From contig CM075850.1 of the NCBI GenBank assembly GCA_037975125.1, forward strand, positions 131,350,800 to 131,414,799: a stretch of 64,000 nt of DNA. Direction: 5' to 3'. A program made the position numbers and the translations under genes. Below, piece after piece: positions 50,311-63,580 of this stretch (positions are counted from its first letter, which is position 1; each line of letters opens with the position of its first letter). The notes under the pieces were generated by a model, which was given only the letters and a program-made list of their open reading frames with translations, ran no database searches and was not told the origin of the DNA. The stretch is from Latrodectus hesperus. Lineage: Eukaryota > Arthropoda > Arachnida > Araneae > Theridiidae.

Positions 50311-52292
50311 AAATTACTATTATATTTATTATCGATGCAATAATATTATTTTGTATTCTATTAGAGATTCCAGAAAATACAGTTGAAGTTTTTAAATGGG
50401 TTGTTTAAAAGTGATCATGTTTACTAATTAAAGTTATTAATTATACATAATTTCTTTTATTAAGGGAATTTATATTCTCATTGTGTCCACGAAATGCATC
50501 TTCTTATTTTGCTAAGTAACAAACTACATATGTTAATCTCTTGAGAATATTTCTATTTCTTGTTACATTTTTATTATGTGGAACAATCGATGAAGCCTTT
50601 TGTCGATCAAACATTAAATCTATCTTGATGCTTTTAATAGTATTACGCCATTTATGTGAGATTGTGTTTTTTCATGTTTCTTAGCAGCTTCGTGGAGATG
50701 ATTTGTTGATCAAACATTAAATCCTGTAGCCTTGTTTTGTCCAAATATTCTCTTATCCTTGTTTAATTACAACAAAAAGTAAACCTGGCCAACAGTACAA
50801 CTTATTCAATTCACTACAACCGGTTAATCATTTAAAATTTTCATGCATAGATTTTTGAAAATGTCGTACACACTGTTGTCCTTTAATATTAAAGTTTTGC
50901 AATCGAATAATATTCGGTCATCGGTCAACTTAATTTAACTATTTCATTTTTTGTAGTAATATATCATGTCGAAAATGGATTTTCCAATAAATCTTTAATT
51001 ATTGAAACATCTATGTTCTCCGTCCTGAAATGGGTTATTTGTTATGAATGTAAATTTAAAGAATACAATAAATAAAATATTTATTTACGAGTAGTCAAGG
51101 TATAACTATAGAAAAGCTAAACTTATGAGAATTCTACTAGCACTGAAGCAAAAATCATGTCTTGTGTCGTATGGTGTCATATCGGCTGCGAAAGAGCAAC
51201 GCTTCCACGAAATACTAAGCATTTTCAGCAAACACTGACAAAAATTTCTGCGGCACAGCTGTGATTCATCAGGATTCTCATTGGTGCCGACAAACCGAAC
51301 GTCTCTTCCACGTGCAGAGGATTTCACTGCTCGCTGGCACAACAGAACAACTGTTTCTTGTTCGGTCAGTGAATTAAATTATATTTATTAAATTAATAAA
51401 TATAATTTAATCCTGTCATCAATCCACACCAACAATTAATAATATTTATTGTTTTTAACATTTGAAAATCATACATTCTGCAAAAAATATCTTGACAATT
51501 TTTAAAAACAAAACCAGGGATATGGTGTGTTACATATATAACTCCTATACTGTCGGTAAGACACAATGAATGGTAAAATTTTGACAGTTGTATTAAAATT
51601 CGTTCGTTTTTTTTTTTTTTTTTGTCGGACAAAACAAAATTGTTTTTTAGCGAATTATTTCTATAAAAATAACACATCAGCGAAATTACTTTACCACACT
51701 AAAACAAAAACACTTCCCTTTTTATATTGATGAAATACTTCTTTTATAATTCCATGAAAACAAAATCTTACAATATATAAATTTAAACATTAACCGTCTG
51801 CAAAATCGAATGGCCAGTAAATCAGTTAAAAAACCCAATGCGCTTCAGCACGGCAGTCCCCGCTGAAATGCAACGCTTAATATACCGTACCTTCGGATGA
51901 TTCTGAATGACAAGTGCAGGAAAAACAGCTGCATTTGCCCCAGTGCTATAGTATGCTGTGCTTCTCCTGTAGCCCATACATATAAAGAGTGATTTCCTAT
52001 TAGTGCGCAGTGCGTACATATCAAAACTTTCTATGCTCGTTTGCTTTTGAACGCGCTAGGTGGTGCAGCACCTAGTACAGCACGCACTGAGGAAATACCA
52101 GCAAGCACAAACCAACATAATATTTGAATACATTTTATAAATAGTATTTATTATATACCATATAAAGAAAGGTAGACATAGGTGCGGAAAATTATTGTCT
52201 CTCATAATTTTGCCAGAGTTTGCACTGCACATCCTGCTCATGTGGACAACATGTCACTGCTATCTCTCTATCTGTCTATATATGTATATATA
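50311..52292. other. intergenic DNA, two less AT-rich patches
   Basis: No gene recognised. 50585-50730 contains two short direct repeats around TGATCAAACATTAAATC. The patches at 51110-51360 and 51820-52100 are less AT-rich and look like repeat or decayed coding DNA. The first resembles no domain I can name in any frame. The second has TGCTGCACCACCTAGCGC on the minus strand and might be terminal DNA of a transposon. Confidence 0.5.
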
Positions 52293-53387
52293 CACTGGTG
52301 TGCAAAAATTAAGGACGAAATGAAAAAATTAACATAAACAGTGGAACAAACAGGTAGATCGGACCGAAAGACCAATCAGAAGATCGACTACGGTCAGGTA
52401 CGCAAGGGCATACTCAAGTTCCGCAACATGACGTAAAGGGGGAATGTCGGAGGGGTATAAAGCAGGCTGGCGGTGTACGCTCAGCGTTTCTGTGAAAGCT
52501 ATTGCATGGCGTATATCAATTTAAACGACGTAGAGCTGCTTAATCAGTGTGAAATAATGAACAGGCAACCTCGTAGATGACATCTAGATGACCTTACGCT
52601 AGGTCGAATCATTGGGAAGATTGAGGAAGTTCGAAGTTGTGACGTGGGGCTGCGGAGTTTGGAATCGCTCACAGCATCGTTTCGCGAATTTGGAGAGCAT
52701 TTCTAACTATAGGAACAGCTGTCTGAAGGTTCAGCAGTGGTCGTCCACGAGCAACCATGGCAGTCGAAGACCGGTATATGGTCCTACAGGCAAGAAGGAA
52801 CAGGCAGCAGACGACTGGAGAAATCGGGAGACACCTCCAACGGACGACTGGACGACCGATATCACAGTTTACACTCGCCAGGAGGCTTCACAATGGTGGC
52901 CTATTCGCACGACGACCTGTATGTTGTATACCATTAACGTCTGCCCACCAGAGAAGGCGCTTTGTGTAGTGCCGCTTAGCGGCACGTCACCAACCGCCAG
53001 TAACGATTCTGGAGCTGCGATTGGCCATACAAGAAAAATGGGCAGTAGTACCTCAACAACTTATTGACAACCTCATAATCAGTATGGAGAAACGATGTCA
53101 ATCCTGCACAGCAGTCAGGGGAGATCATATCCCCTACTAAAAGCTGGATGTTTCTTGCTAGAGAGATGTCGCATGGATGTTTCGGCTGTCTCTGTCATTC
53201 TGCTCCATGCTCATTATTCAATAAAGTTCCTTTTTAATCAGTTGGAATTTTTTTGGACAGTTTTTTTTTTTACTTTTTCCATATTCTTATATCTGGAGGA
53301 TATTCTGCTACGATTTTTATCGATTTGGAACATTGCTGAGTGACGCTGCACTATAAAAACCGTTTCGTCCTCAATTTTTGCACACGA

Positions 53388-53390
<3 letters not shown>
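52293..53390 (+). mobile_element. internally deleted Tc1-like element of a second family (1,098 bp)
   Basis: Inverted ends CACTGGTGTGCAAAAATTAA (left) and the complement of CACTCGTGTGCAAAAATTGA (right) with TA on both sides; similarity of the ends spans about 30 bp. Too short for a complete member because most of the transposase core is missing. It lies beside a (TA)n tract. Confidence 0.9.
52557..53140 (+). pseudogene. Tc1-like transposase with internal deletion
   Basis: Starts MNRQPRR with a TGA at codon 8. Readable parts in shifting frames are the DLTLGRIIG helix-turn-helix start and AVEDRYMVLQARRNRQQTTGEIGRHLQ with RRLHNGGLFARRPV, the second DNA-binding region of Tcb2-like transposases. 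It then jumps near 52980-53030 to the C-terminal stretch ending near RGDHIPY and a TAA at 53140. The whole DDE catalytic core (about 170-200 codons) is absent. A TATAAA at 52456 lies about 100 bp before the ATG. Confidence 0.85.

Positions 53391-53470
<80 letters not shown>
53391..53470. repeat. (TA)n microsatellite, 80 bp
   Basis: Begins at the right end of the deleted Tc1 element. Confidence 0.95.
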
Positions 53471-53474
<4 letters not shown>

Positions 53475-53618
53475 TGTGTTTTTATTAATAAATAATTTCA
53501 ATACTTTTCTGGGATAAATAAATACGTCATGTATTGGGTTTTGTTGAAATGTTCAAATTTATTCTGCATCCAAACTCAACATGCAAAGAACATATAATCA
53601 AGCATGAAATAAAAAAAA

Positions 53619-53910
53619 AGTCAATAATTTTAAGATTTTTTTATAAAACAGAGATCTAAAATTATAGAATGTGTGAACAATGAAATATCTATAGATATAT
53701 ATAATAAAATATTACATAGCTATATTACTAGAAAAATTTTACACTTTAAAATATAATTTTAAAAAAATTTTTAAAAAATCTATAAATTTTAAGGATTTTT
53801 TATAAACTATAGACCTAAAATTATAGAATGAATGAACTATGAAATATCTACAGCGAGAGATATATATAATAATATATTACATAAATATACTACTAGAAAT
53901 TTTCTTAAAA
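53619..53910. repeat. tandem duplication, about 160-bp unit, two copies
   Basis: 53628-53740 and 53788-53910 share TTTTTATAAA, then CTAAAATTATAGAATG, GAAATATCTA, GATATATATAATA and ACTAGAAA in the same order. Confidence 0.75.
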
Positions 53911-53989
53911 AATATACATAAAAACAAAAGAAGTTCACTACACATGAGAAATATGTACATTTTTCAATAGATTTTTAACTGTTAAAAGT

Positions 53990-53992
<3 letters not shown>

Positions 53993-54035
<43 letters not shown>

Positions 54036-54063
54036 ATATATATATATATACATATACATATAC

Positions 54064-54153
<90 letters not shown>
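53993..54153. repeat. compound microsatellite (ATCT)n-(TA)n
   Basis: About ten ATCT units, then TA repeats with several CATATA variants, ending at the Ty3-type LTR. Confidence 0.96.
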
Positions 54154-54154
<1 letters not shown>

Positions 54155-54155
<1 letters not shown>

Positions 54156-54477
54156 GTGCGTGTGGCCACAAGGCGTAATTTAATTAAACAATTCTTATGA
54201 AGACTTATATTTAATTAATACATATTTACAAATACAGCTATATACAGTCTTGGAATATTTACAATTAATCGTCTTAAGGAGAATAACATAAAATGGAGTT
54301 TAAAGTTTTGAAGGGAAAAGAAGCAGTCGTCTTGCTGCTCTCAAACGCAATGTATTATGTCGCCTTAGACTTTCGGCTTACTCGCTCGCTGGAGAAGTTG
54401 TCGCGCTTCTCGAGCCCCTCCCAGAGTGAGCACTTGAAGTAGTGACGTCGGTTATTGTGTAGAGTTCATCCACTACA
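54155..54477 (-). repeat. candidate 3' LTR of the Ty3-type element (about 323 bp)
   Basis: On the minus strand it starts TGTAGTGG and ends CCACACGCACA, obeying TG..CA with partly complementary ends. It lies about 220 bp downstream of the integrase stop, where the 3' LTR belongs. It is less AT-rich than the flanks. No partner LTR in the window, so the ends are inferred. Confidence 0.6.
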
Positions 54478-54698
54478 GTTCGCCGTCCTGGAATCGGCTG
54501 GTCCTCCAGACGATACTGCAAATATATATATAAAAAAGCAAGCAAAACAGATTAGTTCTCTGGAAAGAAACAAATTCTATGCACAACTTTTTATCGACTC
54601 TGATCTGAAATACAGAAATGAGTCAGTTTATCTTTTTAGTTTCATTTTAGTTATTTCAACTTCAGATTATCCTTCAGCAATTCGACTTTAATTTAACT

Positions 54699-56540
54699 CT
54701 AAACTTGCATAACGTCCTTGTATTTTGATGTACTATACCAGGGTTTTAAAAATTCAGCACAAGTCATGGTACAGTTAGGTCCTTCATGGCTTCCTTTTTT
54801 GGTTACATCATAGGTGTTGCCTCCTTTAACTATAGTAACACTGTAGGTTCCTAAATATTTTGGTTTTAATTTTAAGTGGGGTCTAAACTGAGTTCTCTTA
54901 ATAGTGACCAAATTGTTATCGGCATAAGATTGTGGTTCTTTTCTTCTAAAATTATACGTCCTCTTGTTTTCTTCTTGGATCTCAAAAATTTGTTGTTTAT
55001 CATGCTTTTTGATTTCATCTCTTTGAGCTTCAAAATTAGCTTGAAATTCCATTTCAATCATTTATTTGAGCTTACTAAGACCTCCAACGTTCAGCTTCGT
55101 ACCAAAAAGTAACTCAAAAGGTGTGGTATCTATGCTTCGTTGATATGTTGAATTAATCATCTGCTGTAGTTCGTTCGTAAATTCATACCACTGAGCTGGA
55201 TTCTGTAAAGACAGCTTTGAAAGAACTGATACGATAATTTGATTGATCCTTTCATCTTGTCCGTTAGCTCTTGGCAGACCAGTAGTTATTAAATAATACT
55301 TAATATTATCTCAAGAGCAATAATCTCCAAATTCACCAGAGAAAAAAGCTGTAATTCTATAAGAAATTATTTGGAAGGGATTTCCAAAGACTGATTTTAG
55401 AGTTTCTAATTTCGATATGACTTCAACAGATGGGAATGAAATAATGTTCCTCAATGCTTTTCTCTGTATATTTGATTCCAGTATGTCCTTTTTCATGCGC
55501 ACTTCTAATTATTTTTGTTTGAATACTTCTTGGCACAACCACCAACTTCTTACCATCAACAAATTTCCTTACCAAAACAAAATAAAGAGAACTCCGTTTT
55601 CATAAAAAATAATCTTCATAACTAGAGATTTTTAATAATTCTTTTATAGTTTTTATTTCATCATCATTATCTTGGACTGATTTTAATTTTGGTATGATAT
55701 TATCCCTTGAGATGCAAACTACGCGTTTATAAGGGATCTGGTTAGTTCATTCATTCTTGTACCGGAACGATGCTCAGTACTCTATTTAAATTCTTAGAGC
55801 AATAACGATCAACACGAGATGACAAGTCTCTTTTTTGCGTAGTCTTTTCGAATGCAGAGCAGTTAGTGACAATTTTAAATGGAATTCCTAATAGATAAAT
55901 GGTGAATCATTTTAACGTTACAATGATTGCAAGAGTTTCAATTCTGGAATTCTTAACTGGAATATTTCTTTTCGGAATCTGTTTTTTTTTACTCATTAAA
56001 TAGGTAGGGTGGAAATTTTTATGATTAGGGGATAGTAACAAAATAGATCCATATCCTTCAACGTTGGCATCACAATGCAATTCAGTTTCTTAATTTGGAT
56101 TGTATATGTCTAACACAGGTATTTTATCAGCTAAATTTAACTTTAATTCATTAAAAGAGTTTCTTTTTTCTTCACCCAATTTAAATTTCTCGTCTTTCTT
56201 CAAAATATCACTCAATGGTGGAGCAATGATAGAATTCGGGATAAATTTCCTGAAGTATCCAGTTAATCCTAAAAAGCTGTGAACTTGTTTCAAATTACGT
56301 GGTTCAGGGAAATGAAGCACAGCTTTGGTTTTCAAAGTAGATGGATACATTTTCCCTTCTTCGATGAGATGACTAAAAAATGTAATGCGCTTCTTCAAAA
56401 ATTGGGATTTTCTTAAATTTATTTGTATTCCATATTCACTCGCAAGATGTAATACCTTTTCAAGCCGATTAACTCCTTCTTCAATTGAGGAAGATAAAAT
56501 GATTCTATCGTCCATATCAAATGAAACAACCGCCATCATT
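54699..56540 (-). pseudogene. Ty3-type (gypsy) pol fragment: RT end, RNase H, integrase
   Basis: Reading on the minus strand, FDMDDRIIL near 56520 is the YxDD-like box of the reverse transcriptase. It is followed by the thumb (NLRKSQFLKKRITFFSHLIEEGKMYPS) and HSFLGLTGYFRKFIPN. An RNase H domain follows with ELHCDANVEGYGS (catalytic D) and SRIETLAI (catalytic E); the usual next D is N in TNCSAF. Integrase is partly lost: the HHCC region and first acids are not visible. The core end with GLPRANGQDERIN (catalytic E) near 55255 and the C-terminal domain with PKYLGTYSVTIVKGGNTYDV and EFLKPWYS are clear. Stops and frameshifts occur between 55.3 and 56.1 kb. Gag, protease and most of RT are missing upstream, where a Tc1 copy and TA repeats lie. 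Confidence 0.88.
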
Positions 56541-56580
56541 AATCAGTGGTCGAAAAATAGTGTGTGTATATATATATATA

Positions 56581-58001
56581 CACTACTGGCCATTAAAATT
56601 GCTACACCAAGAAGGAATGCAAATAACAGAACGATATTTATTGGACACATACATTATAGTGGAAAGAACAAATGATTAGATTTACAGGAAATTAGGATGT
56701 ATAGATCTTGAGAAATCAGTACACAGAGCAGCCACCTCTGGCTGCAATAACAGTATTTATCCGCCTAGGCATGGAGTCAAACAGAGATTGTATGGCATGT
56801 ACGGGGATCTCAATCCATGCAGATTCAACACTATGCCACATTTCATCGACAGTAGTGGATGGTGAGTGATGGCGTGCCAATCGCTCGGCAACCATTGACC
56901 ACACGTTCTCAATTGGTGACAGATCAGGAGAACGTGTGGGCCAGGGTAACAGTCAAACCTGTTCTGTATCAAGGAAGTTCAGAACAGTACGGGCAACATG
57001 TGGTCGTGTCTTATCCTGTTAAAACAAAGCATTAGGGAGGCTTTGAAGATAGGGCAGAGCCACGGGCCTTAACACATCGGAAATGTAACGGTTGTTGTTC
57101 AAAGTGCCGGTAATGCGAACAAGAGGTGATCGAGACGTGTATCCAATGGCACCTCATACCATCACTCCAGCAGATGGGCTAGTATGGCGATGTCCAATGC
57201 AAGATGGCAATCTCCACGATGCCTCCAAACACGGATGCGGCCATCATGGTCCTGTATACAGAACCGAGATTCATTTGTGAAGACGACGTGATGCCATTCC
57301 CGCGTCCAGGTTCGTCGCTGATCACACCATTGAAGGCGCTCCTGTCTGTGACGCAGCGTCAATGGTAGCCGAAGACATGGTCGCCGTGCAGACAATCCAT
57401 GCTGCTGCAAACGTCGAGCAGAAAACTGTTCGAGCAGAAACTTGTTGCCTTGCAAATGACTCCATTTCTCGACTCAGAGTTCGTGACGTGGCTGAGCGAT
57501 CCCTTGTGACCATGCGGATAAAATGTCTGTCTTCTCTGCTGTTAGTGATGGGGTTTCGCTGAGATACTGCATGACGTTCCGTATGATTGACCTGAACCCA
57601 TCGATTCCATATTCTGCTAACAGTCATGGGGTCTCAACCGACGCGAGCAGTAATATTGTGGTACGATAAACCGCAATCCGGGTAGGCTATAATCCTTCCT
57701 CGATCAAAGTCAGACACTTGCTGATAGGCATTTCTTCTTCTTACTCGAGGCATTACAACAACTTTATTTGCCGAAAACAACGTTGAAAACTACGTTGACA
57801 ACAACAGAAATTGATAATGAGAAAACTGCTGCCAAATCTCTGGTTTTATACACATTGTAGATGTCACTACTGTCGCCTGCTTTCTGTGAATGCGCTGAAA
57901 ATCTAATCATTTGCATATCACAGCAAGTTCTAACTGTCATGCAAATTTCACGTGTGTGGTGAGCCGCATTCCTGTTGTAGCAATTTTAATGGCCAATAGT
58001 G
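56581..58001 (-). mobile_element. Tc1-like element (DD34E family), minus orientation, 1,421 bp
   Basis: Inverted ends CACTACTGGCCATTAAAATT and CACTATTGGCCATTAAAATT flanked by TA on both sides. Same family as 44367-45752 but without that copy's 42-bp deletion and 19-bp insertion. It inserted in a TA run next to the truncated Ty3 pol. Confidence 0.92.
56716..57753 (-). pseudogene. Tc1-like DD34E transposase, broken
   Basis: From the ATG at 57753 to the TGA at 56716 the length is exactly 346 codons, the expected full size. However, a CGA-to-TGA stop lies near 57630, and two compensating frameshifts shift the middle third. Readable parts are MPRVRRRNAYQQVSDFDRGR (first DNA-binding region), SRIWNRWVQ, SARRPCLRLPLTLRHRQERLQWCDQ, and FTNESRF, where the first catalytic D is N. 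ENVWSMVAERLARHHSP holds the catalytic E, and the C-terminus is GGCSVY. The damage includes a catalytic residue, so it is dead. Confidence 0.9.
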
Positions 58002-59600
<1,599 letters not shown>

Positions 59601-59786
59601 TTATCTATCCATACTTTTTATGTTCTTTTTAATAGTAAAGAATATTCTTGCTTAAGTTTGACTAATAAATTGAGAGACAACTCCAAACAGAGCTATTAAC
59701 AGTATTTTTGAGTGTTCTATTGCAAGTTGGATTTCCATTTTTTTTATTGCCCTTCTATTAACGGTTTTTTTCATCGTGAAGCATAA

Positions 59787-61250
59787 ATGATTTTGTATGG
59801 TACTACTATCCGTTTTCAAGATCAATGTAAATTTGTCATTATCATTATAAATAAATATTTGATTTTCCTTCTGCGCATTGACACCATACGGAAAAGGTGT
59901 CTTTTATCGTTGAATGTTTTGAGATTTCTATCTAATTCACACTCACATCATGGTATTTGTTTGTTAGTCTCTTATATGGAAGTTTTTGCTTATGAGGGCT
60001 AATTAGACCGTGATCTGCTGTTTAAAGTGTATTTTAAACCATTTCAAACAACTATGCAAAAGGTGGGATTTTAACCCACGAACTCTTGAGCCGAAGGCAA
60101 GAGCACAAATCTTTCCATTACCACTTCAGCTAATACTTTACTATCGGATTTTATCCAATAGTAATTATCCATTATATGTGAAATTTTTAAATAGCAATAA
60201 TAATCGCCTTTTCAAAGCTTGTCCAGCATGTATTCCTCATTTTAGAAGGTGAATACAAAGTTATCTTCTAGATACTTTTTTTGAGGTAGAGGTCTATACA
60301 AATACGTTTTTTGATTATCCCCCTGTATAAATGAAAGTGCGTTTACCCATTTGGGAATTTAATCAAGTCTGACATTGTTAACTCTATTTTAAAATTATAT
60401 TTTAACCATCATCGAAAATTTATCCAATCATATGAACCAGGTTTTATCGATGGTTGTGGATAGCTCTAAATCACTTGGGATATGCATTTCTTATTAACTA
60501 TCACATGCTCAACTTTAAACTGCACTCTTTAACCTCTCTTTTATCTTCTGTAGTTACTGCTATCTATTTGGCACTCAAATACATTGATGTTAATGCAATT
60601 CAAAAATCTATTTTATCTACCGATTACCTATTGGCGCAGTGTTTGCAGTTTTGGACTTTGCGCCATAAAACCCAATCAACTTGTCTACTGATCCTATGAG
60701 TGGTTTTGCATCTTTACAAAATCCAACTACTGATAATCCACTTATTAAAGACGTCAAAAATATTCCTTGACAATTATCTTCAATAAGAACCCAGCTTGTT
60801 TTGTTATGAGTTCCATCTCATGTTGGCAATAATAGAAATGAATAGGTAGACAAAGCAACAAAATCAGCATCAGTATCCTTAACTCGAGCAATTAATTACG
60901 ATGACCTGAAATCTGCTGTCAATCATTTGTTTTGCTGTCACTGGGATGAAAAATGGAATCGGGAAACCAGTAGAAAGCTCCATACAACATTAAACCAATC
61001 TCTCACCATGGAAGGTAAAATTGAACAGGTGTTGTGATGCTTTATTAACAAGACTTCGAATTAAGCACACACGCGCGCTCTTGCCTGACTCAAAAATATA
61101 TGCTCGTTGCGGTATTTCCCCCTCTCAGAATGGAACTTTGTCGTCAGAAACTGAGGACTAAAGTGAAACCAATTTTAATTAACCTCACTACTCTTAATGG
61201 TTATCGGATTAAATGCGTTAATCCAAGCAAAATTAAATTTTAATTTTTCA
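59787..61250 (+). pseudogene. old LINE ORF2 remnant: RT thumb, RNase H, C-terminus
   Basis: Plus-strand pieces occur in the order of a jockey/I-type ORF2. LLSLNVLRFLSNSHSHHG near 59900 is the RT thumb. RLFKACPACIPHFRR near 60215-60250 lies in the connection region. FIDGC then LGYAFLINYHMLNFKLHSL and AIYLALKYI near 60440-60590 are the RNase H start with its first aspartate. PSHVG..NE.VDKATKSAS near 60810-60880 holds the last RNase H aspartate. DEKWNRETSRKLH and LRIKHTRALLPDSKIYARCG near 60945-61110 are the C-terminal region. Many stops and frameshifts. The tRNA-like segment at 60062-60133 interrupts it. Different from, and older than, the LINE at 10.3 kb, which lacks RNase H. Confidence 0.78.
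60062..60133 (-). repeat. tRNA-like SINE head or tRNA pseudogene
   Basis: On the minus strand, GCTGAAGTGGTAATGG resembles an A box, and CGTGGGTTAAAATCCCACC forms a T-arm-like hairpin with a degenerate B box. Between them, CTCTTG..CAAGAG can pair as a stem in the position of a long variable arm. The arm resembles a Leu/Ser-type tRNA, but the T loop lacks the TTCGA consensus and no acceptor stem forms. It is therefore not a working tRNA gene. Confidence 0.55.
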
Positions 61251-62153
61251 AGGCGAAATTCCATATTCAAATCTCTTTTCGTATATTTGTAAGGCATTGG
61301 AGTTTTTAATAATATTTTTAAGTGTCTCATTATTCCAGATTTCATAAATTTGTTTTAATATCTTTATTCTTCTGAATCATCTCAACATTCTCAATTAGTT
61401 GTTATTCAGTCATTTACTCAAGCACTTAATTTTATAAAAGATTGCATACTCTGGGATCCAAAGCATTATGCAATCTGAGGATCTTACACCAGTAAAATCA
61501 AATCCTTGCGAAGGCTGTTATTGGAATCTGTGGGTGATCTTAAAACTGCATAATCTAAATACAATTTATTTTATTACACAGCAAGGAATATTCTTATTTA
61601 AAATTTGAACATGAGGAAATGTCAAATGATGGACAAAAATTTCAAACATGAGGAAATGTCATATTCCCACGTAAACAAAAGATATGAGGGAGAATAAAAA
61701 GAGTGTCCTCCGAAAGGAAACTTATTTTAAATTTTCATTTGGTTTTGTTTCAAGCTGAGAATATCTTCACTCTGTGGTAGAATTATAATGACATAATGCT
61801 GCAAATTTGTTACATGTGTATGATACTAGTTACAAGTTAACTTTGGATTTATTTTAAATATTTAATATCTCTCATGAATTATATGACGAAGTATTTCACA
61901 CTTGTAAACATTTTAAGCTCAGTTGATTTTCTGTTAAGTTAGCTTTCGTCCTTTTGTGAATAGAATAGATTACAGTTGATAGTTGGAAAGGTTTATCTGC
62001 TATATATTTTCTATTCGTTTTTGAATTCTATTTTTTAGTATATGTATATTCAAGATAATGTTGATATCTTTGTCTAAACACAAATGGCTTGAAGTGGAAG
62101 GAACGAACGAATATGCTATCGGTTTCAGCTTTTTTATTCAGTTGATAGTTTTA
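61251..62153. other. AT-rich DNA, possible LINE 3' end
   Basis: The first few hundred bases may be the untranslated 3' part of the LINE remnant. Otherwise nothing recognised. Confidence 0.45.
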
Positions 62154-62362
62154 TTGGGTTGTTCTAGGAAAGTCATTTCCTTTCTCATGAAGATGAAAAA
62201 CGTGCAGCAAATATTGTATTGCATTACATATTGTTCATTCTTGTCCAATAGCTTTTACCATCTTTCTGGTAGTAGCACGATTCCACAGTCATAAAGTGGT
62301 TGGTTCTTACTAGCAAAAAGCTGATCCGTGTAGGAAACGAAATTACTTTCCGAACAACCCAA
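62154..62362 (-). mobile_element. internally deleted mariner, 209 bp
   Basis: Ends TTGGGTTGTTCTAGGAAAGT and the complement of TTGGGTTGTTCGGAAAGTAA form the inverted repeats, flanked by TA at 62152-62153 and 62363-62364. TTGGGTTGTTCGGAAAGT is the classic mariner-type terminus. Between 62326 and about 62215 the minus strand still encodes the transposase C-terminus: DQLFASKNQPLYDCGIVLLPERW, a stop, then KLLDKNEQY. Everything upstream of that has been deleted, leaving a MITE-like derivative. Confidence 0.9.
62215..62326 (-). pseudogene. mariner transposase C-terminal fragment
   Basis: About 36 codons matching the end of mariner transposases (FxSKxQxxYxxGIxxLPERWxK). One in-frame stop follows ERW. 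It identifies the 209-bp element as mariner and fixes its orientation. Confidence 0.85.
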
Positions 62363-63026
62363 TAAAAAATATCGGTTAATAAACAAATTACTTAATAATT
62401 TATACCGATTGCATTTATTGAAATAGTTTTTTTAATAAATACATTTTGATTTTCATCTGAGTTATTTATGTGGACATAATATAAAATTAAAAATTGAACT
62501 TATGTGCATTATATTTATATAACTTTCTTTGTTAAGTAATTCTGTTGACGATATAGTAACATGTTTATTATTTTAGAATTGCTAATATTTATTTTATCTT
62601 TCCCATTCATGCTTCATTGGATGAGATTTCTGGCTATCACAAAATACCTTCCTACACCTGTTATAAAATGCATCCAATAAAATCAGAAATGAGTTGATAA
62701 CCTTTATATATATATATATTTTTTTTTTTTTTGGAATCTAATATTTTTGTGATTTAGTGTTACATATAGGCCTATTATCAATCTTACTTTTTCTGTAGCT
62801 AAAAAAAGCATTCTTAAATGTTTGCTTAGATAATGATGCATTTGTAATAAATATTTTACAAATATTAATATTTAGTTGATATATAATGATACATAATATT
62901 AATATTTTAATAAATTTTTACAATTATATATATCATCTATTTGCTTATTGAATAGGCTTTTTAAATCAATTTTAGAAAATAATTTATTTTCAATGATTTC
63001 TCTTCACTTAAATAGATTGTTTAAGT
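62363..63026. other. gene-free AT-rich DNA
   Basis: Nothing recognised apart from short AT and T runs near 62706-62733. Confidence 0.6.
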
Positions 63027-63032
63027 AGTACT

Positions 63033-63333
63033 CTGTTGTTGTTTACTAATGACACTTGGACAATCCAAGCTCGCTATGCTATGCGAATTAAGTCGATTGG
63101 GAGCGTCTTTCGTTTTAATCAGAACGCCATGTAGGTGAAAGTACGATTTTGCTCTACACACATGCCATAGGTACCCGTTTATAGGGTAGGCAATCATTCA
63201 CATCTCATTCATACAAAGAAAGGACAAAGACAGGATAGAGAGAGAAAGTGCATTCATGCCCGAACCGGGGATTCGAACCCAGGACCTATTTATCCGTAGT
63301 CAGGCACGCTGACCACTAGACAAGTTGGTCGGC
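63033..63333 (-). mobile_element. tRNA-derived SINE (family A), minus orientation, about 301 bp
   Basis: On the minus strand the head has an A-box-like TTGTCTAGTGGTCAGCGTG and a B box GGTCCTGGGTTCGAATCCC, as in a tRNA gene. A TTCGGGCATG stretch and a body shared with 63581-63855 (TGGTTGCCTACCC type) follow. The tail is ACAACAACAG rather than the GCCAGCCTAGCTGG tail. AGTACT flanks both ends (63027-63032 and 63334-63339), a short target duplication. The body between about 63050 and 63150 is diverged from the other copy. Confidence 0.85.
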
Positions 63334-63580
63334 AGTACTAAGAAGTTAAGTATCAATAAATTCATTATTTTAAAATCATTAGTTAAGATATTCACTCTAC
63401 AAATAATCGATTGGGTGTGTCATTTGCAAAATTGATTGATTAACTTAATAAAGAAAAATGCTAAGAAAGTTATAAAACTACTTATTTTTTTTAAAAAAAA
63501 TTTCTTTTTAATTAAAAGCTTCATATTTTGAAGTTCTTAATGTACTACTGCATATATGCATCCTTTATCTAATAATGTAC

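Noticed and set aside
51106..51342. THAP or other zinc-finger domain in the less AT-rich island
   Set aside because: Cys and His spacing does not fit THAP in any of the six frames that I read.
60062..60133. Functional tRNA gene
   Set aside because: B box and T loop are degenerate, there is no acceptor stem, and it lies inside a LINE remnant.
62058..62294. 78-codon plus-strand open frame as a gene
   Set aside because: It runs antisense through the deleted mariner and its left inverted repeat; the minus strand carries the recognisable transposase end.
63240..63336. Functional tRNA gene on the minus strand
   Set aside because: A and B boxes are good, but the segment continues into a SINE body with a tail and target duplication; no complete cloverleaf forms.
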